Positions 1-11,934 of a stretch of DNA of 64,000 nucleotides are shown piece by piece. Source of the stretch: Oxyruncus cristatus. Taxonomy: Eukaryota; Chordata; Aves; Passeriformes; Cotingidae. The DNA is taken from the NCBI GenBank assembly GCA_013399855.1, contig VXAY01004360.1, positions 1,575,320 to 1,639,319 on the forward strand, read 5' to 3'. The notes under the pieces were generated by a model that was not told the DNA's origin, ran no database searches, and saw nothing but the letters and a program-made list of their open reading frames with translations. Numbering within the stretch: position 1 is the first letter of the stretch; each line of letters starts with the position of its first letter. Both the position numbers and the translations under genes were made by a program.

Positions 1-656
1 CTTCTTCCCTACACATGCCTGCAGGAGTGGGCGTTGAAGGGAGGCTGACTGCCTGACTTGCTTCTGGGAGTCTTCCACGTTTTCAGCGGAGTGAAAAGTA
101 CGTTATTTTTATTACTATTAAAAAGTACTTCTGAACTTACAGTGTCTGTAAGTGAATATTACAGTGCTGCTCACTGGAAGGTTAGCTGAAAGTCACAGCA
201 TTTGCGGCTGATGCCCTGGGAGGCCTCAATCTGCATTTCATCTGTAATGATGAAAGCTGAGTACAAGGGATGAGGCAGTTCCCATGGTCAGTAGTGGGAT
301 ACAGGAGGCCTTCACATGGGTCAGGGAGCTCTTAGTGAGCTGTGGAGGGGGAAAGTGAAGGCCATGAGGATTATAAGCAAGGAAGGAGGCAAGAAAAAGC
401 ATGTAAGAGGACAGAGCATTGTCCAGGGGAAAGAAAGGTGACTAAGCTCATTTCCAAAGGCTCCAGGTATATAGAATGTCACTTCTGGGGGCAAGGCATT
501 ACCTTGCTCTGAAAGGAAGTGTCTGTATGTGGTGGTGGGAGTACGTGGCAGGGGATTGAAGGGTAATGGTGATGGCTCCTGTTCCTCAGGAAACTTCCTC
601 AGTGAGATACATATTTGGAAAATGCTGCCAAAATACTGATTTTATAAAGCGGTTTT

Positions 657-700
657 GGTGTTTTGTTTTTGTTTGTTTGTTTGTTTTCTTTTTTATTTTC
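657..700. repeat. TTTG-rich simple repeat
   Basis: A T-rich stretch with several consecutive TTTG units. It is an ordinary microsatellite-like tract. It creates the hydrophobic Phe/Val-rich open frames seen here, which are not genes. Confidence 0.7.
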
Positions 701-2307
701 ACCTGCTCCTTTATGCTGTGTGGAGGCTATGTGGTCATGTCTACCACATTCCCTGTTGTTGGTTGGGTAAGATGTCTCATTTCAGCCAGGGGAAACAGGA
801 AGAGAAGACTGATAAGGTGTTGAGTGGTCAGCTGCCCTCATGAGTAATAGGGGCACTAAAGACAGGAGGGTTTGCCAGGAAGGTGCCTTGGATAGGTGCT
901 GGTGCTGTGATACCTGTGCTCTGTCCATCTTGGATGTTCCACTGCTAGTCAGAGAAGACAGCTGGGATCCCTTTGCTACTCCTGTTGGCATAAGCAGGTT
1001 TGATGAGTGTGGTACAGCCTGAGCAACAGGTCTGGTTTGTTGTGTTGCCCTGCCCAAGCTGCAGGAATCAAGGGCAGGGCTGCTTAGTAGGTACCTCCAG
1101 ACAGCCCCAACCGCAGGTTCTGCATACCTTGTTATATCTCCTGTCATTTCTTCACCCTTCTTCCTCCATCCCTGTAGTTCCCTCTTAACTAGCAAGTGGT
1201 TCATGGAAGGTGGGACTGAGCAGTTTGCTTAGACGCCTTCCTGAGCTCTCAGGTGCTGGGGTGCCTCGAGTTAGTTATTCTGACCATAATCTTCTTTACT
1301 TTTATAGTTACATTAGGGAGAAGTAGCTTTCTGACAGGCATTTTGTGTACCCCTCTCAACAGTATTACCACCCCTGGCAGCATCAGCCCAAGCAGAGTGT
1401 GCAAAGTGAGCCACAGAAAAATGGTCAGTGTTGACAAGCCTTTTCCTTGCCAGCAACACTGAAGCACGGGGGGTATTCCAAACAACTCTATGTGATGCAA
1501 ATAGTCTTTGTTAACAGCAATTCAGGATTAGATGTGATTTTAAAGAATTATATGGGCATCTGTTACAGAAGAACTTAACCCTTCCTAATCAAGTCCTTAT
1601 TTGGCACAAAACACGCTTTGTCTTCTGCAGCTAATAAAACGTAGAGGTCAAGAATGCAAATATAAGAAATGTCTTCTGCATCAAAGAAGAATAAAATTAA
1701 GGAGAGGCATGACCATGCCTCTGGTAGTACTGTGTTACCTGGAGGGACAGGGAGAAATTACAAATGCTCAACAGGGAGTTTGTTGCCCTCCCATGGGAAA
1801 TTCCTTATCTGGCAGGTCAGGTCTATTCTTCACTTCTCTTCACATTTTCCCTCCTTATGTCTTTAAGGGGTCAGAAACCCAGCCCTACTAGGAAACAGAG
1901 TGGTTGCCTCCAAAGCATGGGATGATGCTACCCACTGCATTCTCAGTCTTCTCTCTTTTTAGCTCATTCGGGAACCCTTGCCAATTAGGCCTCCCAAGAA
2001 CTAGTAAGACAGGAATAAGTTTGCAGTGAATGTATCAGATTGCATGTGCCCTTTATGTTGCTTGTTAGTAAATGGTTGTCTTTTCTCGCTAGTAAATTTG
2101 TCTAATTCTTCACATAATACTCTCAAAAAAAGAGAGACATACACAAGAGACTAATCAAGGGCACCATTCCTCAGCTGGAATAAAAACAATGCAAAATTTT
2201 CGGCTCAAGATATTTTGGAGGGCTGACAAATGCAATGACTATATAGTAGCACTTCTGAAAATGGAATCCAGTGTTCTTTTTTTCTGTCTTTTGATTCCTT
2301 TCAGACC

Positions 2308-2405
2308 TTTTTCTTTTTTTTTTTTTTTTTATTTATTTGTTTGTTTAGGGGGTTTGTTTGTTTGTTTGTGGTTTTTGTTGTACCCCCACTTCACCCCCCC
2401 CCTCC
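2308..2405. repeat. Poly-T, GTTT and C-rich low-complexity tract
   Basis: A run of about 18 T is followed by GTTT units and then C-rich sequence ending in a run of nine C. Low complexity, with no coding meaning. Confidence 0.7.
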
Positions 2406-4362
2406 CGGAATCTTATCAATTGCATAATCAAAATTCAGGGGGATGGGTTAAACTGCAGGAAACAGTAGCTCCAGCTTTATTGAGAAATAACTCTTTCTCA
2501 GTCATGTCAATGTCCAAAAAAGTAAAAATAAGAGTACTCCTTGGGGATCTATAGCCATTACTATCGTGGCTAATTATTATTAAGTAATTACTAACATTTC
2601 AATAGTGGCTATAACTGAATTTTATGAGCATGACAGAGTATAAATCTGAAAGAAGCAACATCGTTTACTAGAGAAGAGAAGGGCAGTAGAGTCCTGCACC
2701 TCCTCTGTACATGAATCTCAGGCTCAAAAGGTGGGGTAGAGCTGGTGTCCCTGACATCCTTCCATTGGAGAAATGTGTCACCTAGTCCAGGTGCATGAAG
2801 GACAGTTTGTTTGATGCCTACCAAAATGTATGTACCCCTCTCTAAGCTTTGGAAGTGAAATTATGTCCTGGCTGGCAAGTAACATGAAGGAGGTGGTGTG
2901 GAAATGTCCCTTGTGAGCTCTGTGCCTGTACTGCAGTAGCAGTTTTGGAAAAATGTGGACAGGAGGTGCAGGTTATATGAGATTTATGTTCTCACAACAA
3001 CGGGTAAGCATCCTGCTCCACCTGTCCTTCCATCTTCCTGCCCCCCGAGTTCCTGCAGCATACTTCTGGTGTGCACATCATTCTGCATTGCATCCATCTT
3101 CTTCCCTTGTTATTTTTCTAGCCCAGTTAATCTTGTTCCACAGGGTCAGGCAGATCTAGTAGAAGTAAAATAAAGCAATGGTTTATTATTAAAAGCCCAA
3201 GACAAAGGTATTAGTGTTTAGAGGGCTGATGACTATAAGCAGAGCAAACTATGTGGTTACAGACTTTGTTTAAAGTGAGGTGCTTCCCTCGCTGTCTCAG
3301 TATGCCTCACTTGAAGGCTCTGAAGCCCATACTGAATTGAGGTAGATCATCTGACCTCTTCCCACATCAGATAAATTCTTCAAGACCTGGGGGAATGCAA
3401 TTTCCTTTATAATATTGCTGGTCTTATTTTTAATAAGAATAACAGGCCAGTAGCAAGGCACTTTACCAAGACCTACTACTCCTCTCCTATAATCAGTCTC
3501 TTCATCATCCTGCTTCACCTGTCTTTCACCTGTCTCCAACCCAGCATGAGGGAAGGTTTTAGGAGAAAGCATTGCTAGCGTGTATGTTGTACTCTGGCAT
3601 GCACCCGTGCATACATGGTGGCTTCTGTATACTTCTGGGGGCAAATGTCATAATTTCCACATGCCCTCTGTGGGGTCAGAGGATGGGATGGGAAGAGAAG
3701 CTGCCCTGAGAGTCACAACTGTAGCAATACTAGTGACCGCACACTTATGGTGGGTAACACCTCTGAGGAAGGAGCAGTCCTTGTCTACCTCACATCTGAC
3801 TTACCCCACAGTCATGCCAGCTTACCTTCCCGACCCTGTGCTAGTGGAGACGTACCCATCATTCCTTTCTCTTCCACCTGGAAGGGCTGAGCAACTGGGT
3901 GAGACAAAGGCTGATATTTTCGCTGTTCAGGTGGCCACCATGAGCACCATCTACTCTCTGTACCCTATCAGAGCTTGTGTTGCCTTCTGTCAGCCCAGGT
4001 ACCATTGCCATAGTTCTGTAGGCTACTATCCAGGAGAACATGTGTGGGGATGTATGCAACATGAGTGGAAGAGGAAGATTTGCTGGATGTGTTGAGGGAA
4101 GAGCATGCTACAGGCATCTATTTTAGAAAGGGATGAATAGTTTAGATGCATCTGTTGCCAGCAGAGGTGAAAAGGCCTCCCATGACCATCAGTGGATGAC
4201 ATGCTGGAACCTGGCTAGAAATATGCAGAAGAGCATGATCAAAACCTGGGGTTGCTCAAAAGAGCCAAAGCTAAACGTACCATGTCAGTAGCAGCTTGGT
4301 ACAGGGAGAGGAGAGCTGATGTTTGTAAATACAATTTTAACCTATCTCTGTCTCTTTAACAG

Positions 4363-4437
4363 AGACTGAAGTATCTAAGGAGGAAGATGTAAAGCCTCTT
4401 GAGAACCTAAAATTTAAAAAATTGCCAGGACTCAAAG
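4363..4437 (+). other. Candidate internal exon (unproven), phase 1 to 1
   Basis: The interval is bounded by a plausible acceptor (pyrimidine-rich CCTATCTCTGTCTCTTTAACAG) and a donor (AAAG/GTACCA). It is 75 nt long, a multiple of three, and only one frame is open. That frame starts with 2 nt and ends with 1 nt of a codon, so it is a symmetric phase 1-1 exon. The encoded peptide is charged, beginning TEVSKEEDVKPLENL and ending LPGLK. I do not recognise the protein. The phase would let it join the other candidates at 8641 and 16561, or PDE10A exon 2. Intervals with these properties arise often by chance. Confidence 0.25.
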
Positions 4438-6370
4438 GTACCAGTATATATCTAAGGCTTTTTGATCAAATAGTGTGGAATCACAAAAATAATGAATTAT
4501 GGGCTTTGCCCCAGTCCTGGTGAAGTCCAGAGGGGTTTCAGCATGCTTTTTCAGATGGAGGCTGATATAGCAACTGTGTAAGAAATGGACTTGTTTGTTT
4601 CTTTAAAGGACCAGAGAGCTTTATGAATAGCTGTTGTATTTTAGCCAGTTATAACTAGCTGTTTGTGATGAGGGGAAGTTGTTGTTGTTGTGGTGCTTGC
4701 TATTGACTGCTTGCTGAGGCACTTCAGAGCATAATTAGGAACACGAAAGGCCAGTGTACTGTCCTGGAGAACCAGTTCCTGGCCAAGTGCCTCTATATTT
4801 GTAAGACCTTTTTGGTGTACCTCTGTTAAAAACTTTCAAAGCAAATACGGAGCTACTAGGCAAGGAGCATTTATCCTGAACTGATGAGGTAATATTTGGA
4901 AGTGCAGGTATCTGTTATTCCAAACAAGGAGCATGTTCTGAAGCCACAGAATGGACAAATGATGACTGTGGCAACTCAGAGCAAAGAAAAGTTAAGAGGA
5001 AACTCGTGGTTAGGAGAAGTTGGTACTTGAACCAAGAGCATTGTAAGGATTTGAAGGATTTAGAGGAAGGAGTGGAAAGTAAGTTGGGAAATGGCCTGAA
5101 ACACTACGAAATTGGTGGGAAGACTTCCCTTAGACTTCAGGTCAAAACATGAGTGTAGAGGATGAAGAGTGCCTCAAGTGTTGCAAACACAAGTACAGAT
5201 GGAGAGGGGAGGCTGTTGAAGAGAACTGAAGGTACAAAGAGAAGTAGGAGATTCCATATTAGCTGAAAACCCTACAAATGGCCAAAGGTTCCTGTGAATT
5301 CTCATGGGTTTTCTTCTTTCAAACACTTACAGTTTTATATGAGTAACCTGGTGTGGAGTATTCAGGGACACCGCAATAACCACTGGTGTTGCTAGGATAC
5401 TCAGTTATACTAAAGAGGGGATTAAAATTCAACTAGAAGGTGTAAACCTTCATGGCATAGAATTGAGGGCAGGCAGGAATATCATGTGAAAGGTTGCCAT
5501 CTCCTTCAATGCAGCAGTTGGAAAAGATGTGATAAAAGCAGTCACAGGAGGAGGCAGGATCAGTGCGTAAGAGATTTTAAAGCAAGGTTACAGGAGACAG
5601 GCCTGAGGCTTTCTGAACTGTGAAGGAGAAGAGTATCTAAAAATATTGAAAACCCCCAAAACCTGTGAAAGGACTAGTGAAGCATTTTCATTTCCTCCTG
5701 TGAGCCCCCTTCCTCTCCCCCCCAAAAAAAAAGATTCATACTCTATACCATAAGTAAATGTAAAGCTAATCAAAGGATATACTTTCTTTTCCAACACCTT
5801 GTCAATGGCTGCAACTTGCAGTTGCAAGAGATGGAGGCACATGAAATAAGCACTGTGGATTTATTGTTGAAAGACCAGCAATTTTGCAGCACAAGGCAAC
5901 ATTTGTACTGTAGCACCTGAAAAAATAAGTGATGGAATTGCTCGCAAGCAGGTTTCGGGAAGGACCCTCCTGTACAGATCATGCAGAGCCATGCACAATT
6001 AGCTGGCTACTTACCTCTTCCCATTTGTCACTCCAGGTCACACGCATCATTTCTCTCGCGCTTTTAGAGGTAGCTACAGCGGTGCTGGCACGGCAGCCCC
6101 AGTGGACCGCTCATCTAATCTGCTGTGGCAGTTCGTCTTCTATGTAGGCCACTGCAGAACAAATTAAATTTTTGGTGTCTTCATTTTCTTCTGCAAATGG
6201 CTTCCTTCTTTGGTTCAGCTTTAATTTTTATTAGCATTTACTTATTTTAACTGCATGGATCTGTCCCTCATCTTTGGCCTTGCAGAGAATCCAGTAACTG
6301 TTTTCCTGCAAATGGCAAGTGTATTTTCAAGGCCTAGGCTTTAAATGGTTGTTCTGACAAAAAAAAAAAA

Positions 6371-6416
6371 NNNNNNNNNNNNNNNNNNNNNNNNNNNNNN
6401 NNNNNNNNNNNNNNNN
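6371..6416. other. Assembly gap (46 N)
   Basis: Unknown bases directly preceded by a run of 12 A. About 110 bp further on there is another run of about 16 A. The gap probably reflects failure to sequence through a homopolymer. Confidence 0.97.
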
Positions 6417-8640
6417 ATTCCTCTCACGCCCTTGACATGAAAATAACAATGTGAACAATGGGAGCTGGCCGGAGCCAGCCTGACGCTGGAGCGCGCTATG
6501 TGGAAGGAGGTTGAAGAGGGAAAAAAAAAAAAAAAACACATGCTGTGGAGGGAGGATGTTCAGCAGACTATTTGCATCAGAGTTTGAGAACCCACACAAT
6601 AAAAATGAAAGTGCAGAGTGCAGGCCAGCTGCCTGAGATAAGATCACATTGTTGGAAAGGGGAGAAATGTACTGTCTCCATGCTAGCTGGGCTGGCAGCA
6701 AAAGTACACCACAAAACAAGTGGTGAGATCACACGTGCAGCCCCTCTTCCTTGGTTGCTGAAGTATCGAGTGATTTTGATTGATTTTTGTATGTCACGGT
6801 ATGCCACAGCCAACCTGAGAGAATTAAGCAGCTGGTATAGCGTGCACGGGAGTTGTGTGGAGCGTGGATATAGAGGGGAGCTAAAATCAATGATTTTTAA
6901 CAAGTAAATGCAGCTTTGTGCAGTTCCCCAGCAGCGGTAGGGCCGTAACTGATGTGATGGCTTTATTGCAGCTGTTTGTGGGTGCGTTTGGCCTCAAACA
7001 GGGAGGAAAGAAGGCTCTGCTGTGGCTTGAACAGAGCTTTCATTTGTTCTCTGCACAGCTCTAGGATTTGGTTCCTCCCATCTGTGGCAAATCATCTTAT
7101 TTACCACCTCCAGTGACCAACTCAGATGTTGACAGAAATGTCAGTTTTAGAAACTCACAGATGCTATTGGGAATAATGACCTATCTGGATGTTTTATCAT
7201 ATATTTAATATATGCTCTGATAAGACTGCAGGGTTGGGTTTGAACTCTCTCACCTAATTTTTAACTCTTGGGGTTTTTTTAATGAAAATTACTAATAATA
7301 ATTTTAAAATCCCAACCTCTAAATTACCTTTAAAGTTCTCACTTGCCTTCCTCAAGCATTACATAAGGTTGTGGGGCTGAACTCTGTTTTCATTTATTCT
7401 AGTCTGAGTTCTGTTCAGCATCTTGTGTTGCTGGCCAGCGTTGTTGGTTTAACTTTATGCTCTATGGATGATTTTCTGGGCCTTCTACACTACTTTTATA
7501 CTGAGTGATAAAAAACGATGCCTGTGTGATTGCCACGTGGACATGGAGGGTTTATTGCAGTGTCTGCCGGCCATTTCTCTTCACCCTGGTGTGTGCAGGT
7601 GCTAGCATGCTTTCACTAACAGTGCTTTCACCTCTAGTGCTCTTGCCTACTTTGTCCTCTAGGGCTCCTTCTCTCCTGCACACAGTAGATTCAGAGCTTC
7701 TTAAAACCATTGGGGAGAGATTTTAGGATGAATTGCCTGAATACCACAGCACTCTTCTGATGCTTTTATTGAACAACATTTTCTTTTTACTGCCTTCTCC
7801 ATGCACTCCCTGGGGCACAAAAAATACCTGATGTAGGAAGACCCTGCCCTAAACAGGGGCAACTGGGGGAACTTCATCACAGAGAATGGTGCTGTATAGT
7901 TGATCCTTGACAGCAAACATTGCTAAGCTTTGCTAAGCTAGCTCCAAACCAAGGGATTCTTCTGCAAATGTTATGACTGCTATGATGGCTGTGCCAGAAA
8001 AGAATACCTTTGACTGTAACAGAACACACCAGTGCCCTGTGGCCTGTGACCTCGGCTCCTGGTATGAGTGTACATAATTTCCACAGGGGCTAACATGGCT
8101 TCGTCAGGTGAGGTGGTTCATTCCTTCTCTACCAGTGCATGCAAACATTCCCGATATTCTCTTCTGTGTTCCTTCCCTGTTAAATAAAAAGGCCCCATTT
8201 TAACAGCTTTTTTCTCTAGCCATCGAAGACATTGACAGGACTGACACTGCAATTCAGAACCACATGCCGTGGTGGCAGCTGGGTGGAGCTGTGTATGCAC
8301 CAATTCAGGATTATCACAGGAACTATATGTGTGGATTCGGTCTCTGTAGCAGAACTGTTTAAAAATTACTTTCCTGTGATCAGAATTAAATGCAGGATGC
8401 ATTTGTCTGTGTGGAGATGCTAGTTCTGTGCTCATGTTTAGTTTGATTTTATTTTTTTTTAATTTTTATGAGCTGTTGAGCTATTATTGATGAACACCTA
8501 CAAGTTGTTATCTTGAGCGTCCTCCTGGCTTACTGAGTAAGCCAGCAAATATGGTGATCTTCTAGAGACCATGAAGATTCAGATTGCTACTCATTCAATG
8601 TAAATTGAATATAATTCCTCCTCTCTAAAACAGTTTGCAG

Positions 8641-8730
8641 AAGTTGCTTCCGGAAGTTGTTTTATGGATAAAGGCATTCTAGAAGGAAAGAGCATCTCTT
8701 CCGATGCTCCTGTGACCTCAGCTCTACCAG
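8641..8730 (+). other. Candidate internal exon (unproven), phase 1 to 1
   Basis: The interval follows TTTGCAG, with TCCTCCTCTCT upstream, and ends at CTACCAG/GTCAGA. It is 90 nt with one open frame: it takes 2 nt from a split codon, reads VASGSCFMDKGILEGKSISS and ends in phase 1. An alternative acceptor 7 nt upstream (AAAACAG, exon start 8634) keeps the same frame but changes the starting phase to 0. The phase matches the candidate at 4363-4437. No family is recognised, and the interval may be a pseudo-exon. Confidence 0.2.
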
Positions 8731-9956
8731 GTCAGACTTTGCTCAGGCAGACAGATGCTCTTCATCAATTATATTCATGTTAGGGAGAAAAAGAGCCCTA
8801 ACTAGTCTGTGGGTAATGGGTGGGAATTGTGGCCTGCAGATTAATTAGGATGTTTGTTCCCTCTGTTTACTGACACTGGAACTTAAGTAGTTGCATCCTG
8901 TAGAAGAACATTACTGTAACTCTGTTTCCTGATGTTTTACAAAGTATAACCTTCCACACTTGGCTGCATCTCTAGAAAGTTTACTGGTTTTGTTTTTTAA
9001 TTCTAGCTATTTTTTTTAAAAAAATGGGCTTTCATGGAAAGTGAATCTTCACATGAAAGTATACCTCTATACAGACTTTTCTGAACCATGAACACTAGTA
9101 GAGAAAAGTCCCCGCTATTCTGTACGGTAATTTTAAAGAAAAATAGTAGAAACATACAACACAAACTAAAGGATACTGTAAGTTCTCAGTAAAGACTGTT
9201 CAACTCTTTTTCTCTCTCCTAAAGAGATACTTTTCCATAATTCTTTTCTATACAGACATGGATTTATTTTTCATTATTATTTTTATTAAAAGAATCGTGT
9301 TTTAAGAACTGCTCAATCCCCTTGGCTTAAACAAAGAATTAATGTCTGAATTGTCATTATAATGTAATTTTTAGGCTGAAAAGGCTTCTGGTATGGGATG
9401 CTTGTAGCCTAAAAGCTTTCTGCTATATAAGGAAATGAATTTTATTTAACTTTCTCAACCACCTCTATGTGCACAAGAGAGTAGCATCCAAATTCAGACT
9501 AAGAATAGAAACTTTCTAACTGCACTAATGAGTTTCTGCCATATCTCTGTAACTAGTAGTCAGCAGTCTGTATGATTACTCATGTCCACTTTCACAAAGG
9601 CTAGAGGTTGCAGGTGTGTTTTCTTAGGCATTTTAATATATTGAATGTTTTTGTTTCAAAGTCCATGACTGCAGTTATTGGGATGTGGGCTTTGCTGTCT
9701 TCGCTGTGGTTGTTCCTCCGTTGTTGTCTCTCTGAGCCTGGGTGGTGAAGGCAACCATAAGGCTCTTGCGTCAAAGTAGTGTCAGTCCCAGGACTCCTGA
9801 AATCCTGGTCCTTGCCTTAGCATCCCGTGTTTCCTGAGGTGGACAGCAGGTCTGGTTGCTGAAGACCAAGCTACCAGGCAACATGCACAGCTCAACTTCT
9901 CAATCCTTTGTGTGTTCTCCTTCAGCACGGTGGGCTGTGCTGGGGTCTGTGCACAC

Positions 9957-10257
9957 TGATACCAAAATTTGCAGCGAAGGTCCGTCACTCAGCACTTTTC
10001 AGCGAATGAGTTCGCAGGAGACAGACTTTGTCCAGGCAGAACTCTCTTGTAACTTTATTACTCCATTTATATACAGAATAAGGGTCCAAGCTATCAAGCG
10101 AGGACAGATTTTACTTATCTGCACACATTCCACACAGACACTCCCGTGGCTGCCTTCAGCCACAAAGAACAACCATGCTTCAAGCGGCTTTCCAGCTTGA
10201 CCTTGTGATTCTTTTCACACACACACTAATCTTAGCTCTGGCTCACTCAGGACCACA
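9957..10257 (-). mobile_element. Candidate endogenous-retrovirus LTR, minus strand
   Basis: Read on the minus strand, this 301-bp interval begins TGTGGTCCTGAGTG and ends in TATCA, so it has TG...CA termini. A TATA-like TATATAAAT (10065-10073) is followed within about 10 nt by AATAAA (10054-10059). The LTR of avian leukosis-type retroviruses has the same close TATA and poly-A signal order. The purine-rich sequence just 5' on the minus strand (about 10260-10300) could be a degenerate polypurine tract. No matching target-site duplication was found and no intact viral gene flanks it. It may be a decayed solo LTR or a fragment. The family assignment is inference. Confidence 0.5.
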
Positions 10258-11501
10258 ATATTTTTGCTTTAATATTTCTTCATCTTCTTCTATCATCCAG
10301 ATGGCTGGTGTTGTCTTGTTTAGCTGCTCCTACAGAAATCAGCTCTCGAGCCTCCTGGCGCAAGGAGCCAGTGGTGGGATCCAGCCTCCTGAGATCAATT
10401 TCTCTGATGCCAAGTGGGTAGTTGGTGGCTCCTGCATCGTCTCTGAGTAAAGGGGATGTAAGTTACAATGGGGTGGTAGCAGACAGGCTGAGTCTGGTCC
10501 TCTGGTTTTAGCAGCTGCCTAACTGTGATGCCAGCTGATTTTCTGGGCTGAGTGACTCTTAGACAACTTCCCTCAGGGCTGTATCTACAGATGGGGTAAT
10601 ACTGTTACCATGTACTTAGAGATGCAGTATTTGCTTACTAGCATTTCACTGGTGCTTGAAAGCAGAGATCTGTTTCAGGGAAAGGAAACAAGTTGTGCCC
10701 CCAACACGTTACATCTTCCTGGTCCAGGAAAGTGAGTTGTTAACTCCTCTTTCCTTGCAGCACACCCTCCCTCCCTGCTGACTGGGAAACACTGAGGCAA
10801 AGTGTCAACCACTTTGGTGGCCCAATGCATGGTGCAGAAGTGTGGGGCCATGCCCAGCTGTCTGTGAACCAAGCCCTACCTGTAGGAGCCCACCATTCTC
10901 TTCTCACTTGGTAATGAAGCACAAGACTTTGTTTTGCACATTTGCTGGGATGCATTACTTGTTATTGCCATGCTTTACATTAATTCCTCTCTCTGACATC
11001 TGGGTTTACTTTTAGCTCTATATTGTCAGTGAGTTCCTTGGTATTGGGGGATTTAAGTGGTTTCAAACCCAGCAACAGGAGACTTGGACCTGCAAATATA
11101 TGGTGTGATTGAATGTGATGGTTGGGTCCATGTGCACAGCAGATATTACTATTACTCATAAAGGATACTTAAAAGCAAAAAAGAGCTGCAAATACTATGA
11201 ACAACTTTTTCCTCCCCCTGTCCCACAATAACATCTGGCTCTGCCAGTTCATAGTCCACTGGTCAGAGAGATTTGGTAAGGAGGTAGCAGGACATGAACA
11301 AGTAGGATCAAAATGGGCTCCCCACGCTGGCCTTGGCTTTGTGCACCATGGTCTGGTTTTCCCAAGAGGGCAGATGTGCTGCCCTTCCCTGAAGCTGCCA
11401 TGAGGCCATTTGGGATGAGTATCAGAGTGACAGCAGTGGCATGGGATGGTGTGGTGTGCCCCCCATGATGACAGGGAGCTGCAGATCCTCCCTGGCCTTT
11501 A
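10258..11501. other. Non-coding stretch, no gene seen
   Basis: No recognisable coding region. The part next to the LTR (10258-10450) may be degenerate internal sequence of the same element, but I cannot support that by similarity. Confidence 0.5.
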
Positions 11502-11680
11502 CAGAATCATAGTTTGGGTTGGAAGGGACCTTTAAAGGTCATCTAGTCCAACCCCACCTGCCGTGAGGCTAGGTCATGCTGCTCAGAGCCCCATCCAGCC
11601 TGACCCTGAATGTTTCCAGGGATTCCTCTCCCTGCAGTTGCCTCCCAGCCATTGCACACTGTTCAAAAGGCTGCCATGGC
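11502..11680 (-). mobile_element. CR1 LINE 3'-end fragment, minus strand
   Basis: The plus strand carries the reverse complement of the typical avian CR1 3' region: CAGAATCATAGTTTGGGTTGG, then AAGGGACCTTTAAAGGTCATCTAGTCCAACCCC in shorter blocks, then a diverged match to the CCATCCAGCCTGACC segment. It is truncated at the 5' end, and the right boundary is fuzzy because the match fades after about 11640. No open frame survives. Confidence 0.85.
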
Positions 11681-11914
11681 TTTGGGCAGGGAGGAGGGAG
11701 CATCTAATCCAGCCCTGCAAATCCGTCTTACATTGCTGGCGTGGGATAGCCCAGAAACCCCCCTCGTAATTTCTTTTTTCATGCTGTAAAATGAATAGCT
11801 TTAGAACTGCCATGGGAGACTATAAATTCATCAGCTGCAAATATCTCCAGAAGTCTTTTCTTATTGTCCTTTTGTTGAATTTGGCTCATTGTGGTGACAT
11901 GCATTGAGACTTAA

Positions 11915-11934
11915 ATGATTCTATAATTCTATGA
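11915..11934 (+). repeat. Possible CR1 3'-terminal tail
   Basis: ATGATTCTATAATTCTATGA resembles the terminal ATTCTATGA repeats that end CR1 elements, here in plus orientation. Nothing upstream resembles CR1, so it may be a severely 5'-truncated insertion or chance. Confidence 0.35.

Larger units (their letters stand above)
1..9956. other. Upstream non-coding stretch, no confirmed gene
   Basis: AT-rich vertebrate sequence. The open frames are short, often begin with GTG or TTG rather than ATG, and resemble no protein I know. Inside it I see T-rich simple repeats, an assembly gap at 6371-6416 and two low-confidence exon-like intervals (4363-4437 and 8641-8730, listed separately). The stretch is most likely intergenic, or intronic to an unrecognised upstream transcript. 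Confidence 0.6.

Noticed and set aside
3580..4095. 171-codon plus-strand open frame
   Set aside because: Starts with a non-standard codon, has no recognisable motif and lies in unique AT-rich DNA. Probably chance.
10759..10799. Exon-like interval after the strong acceptor CTTTCCTTGCAG
   Set aside because: The only nearby donor (GTGTCA) is poor and the phase does not match any other candidate exon.
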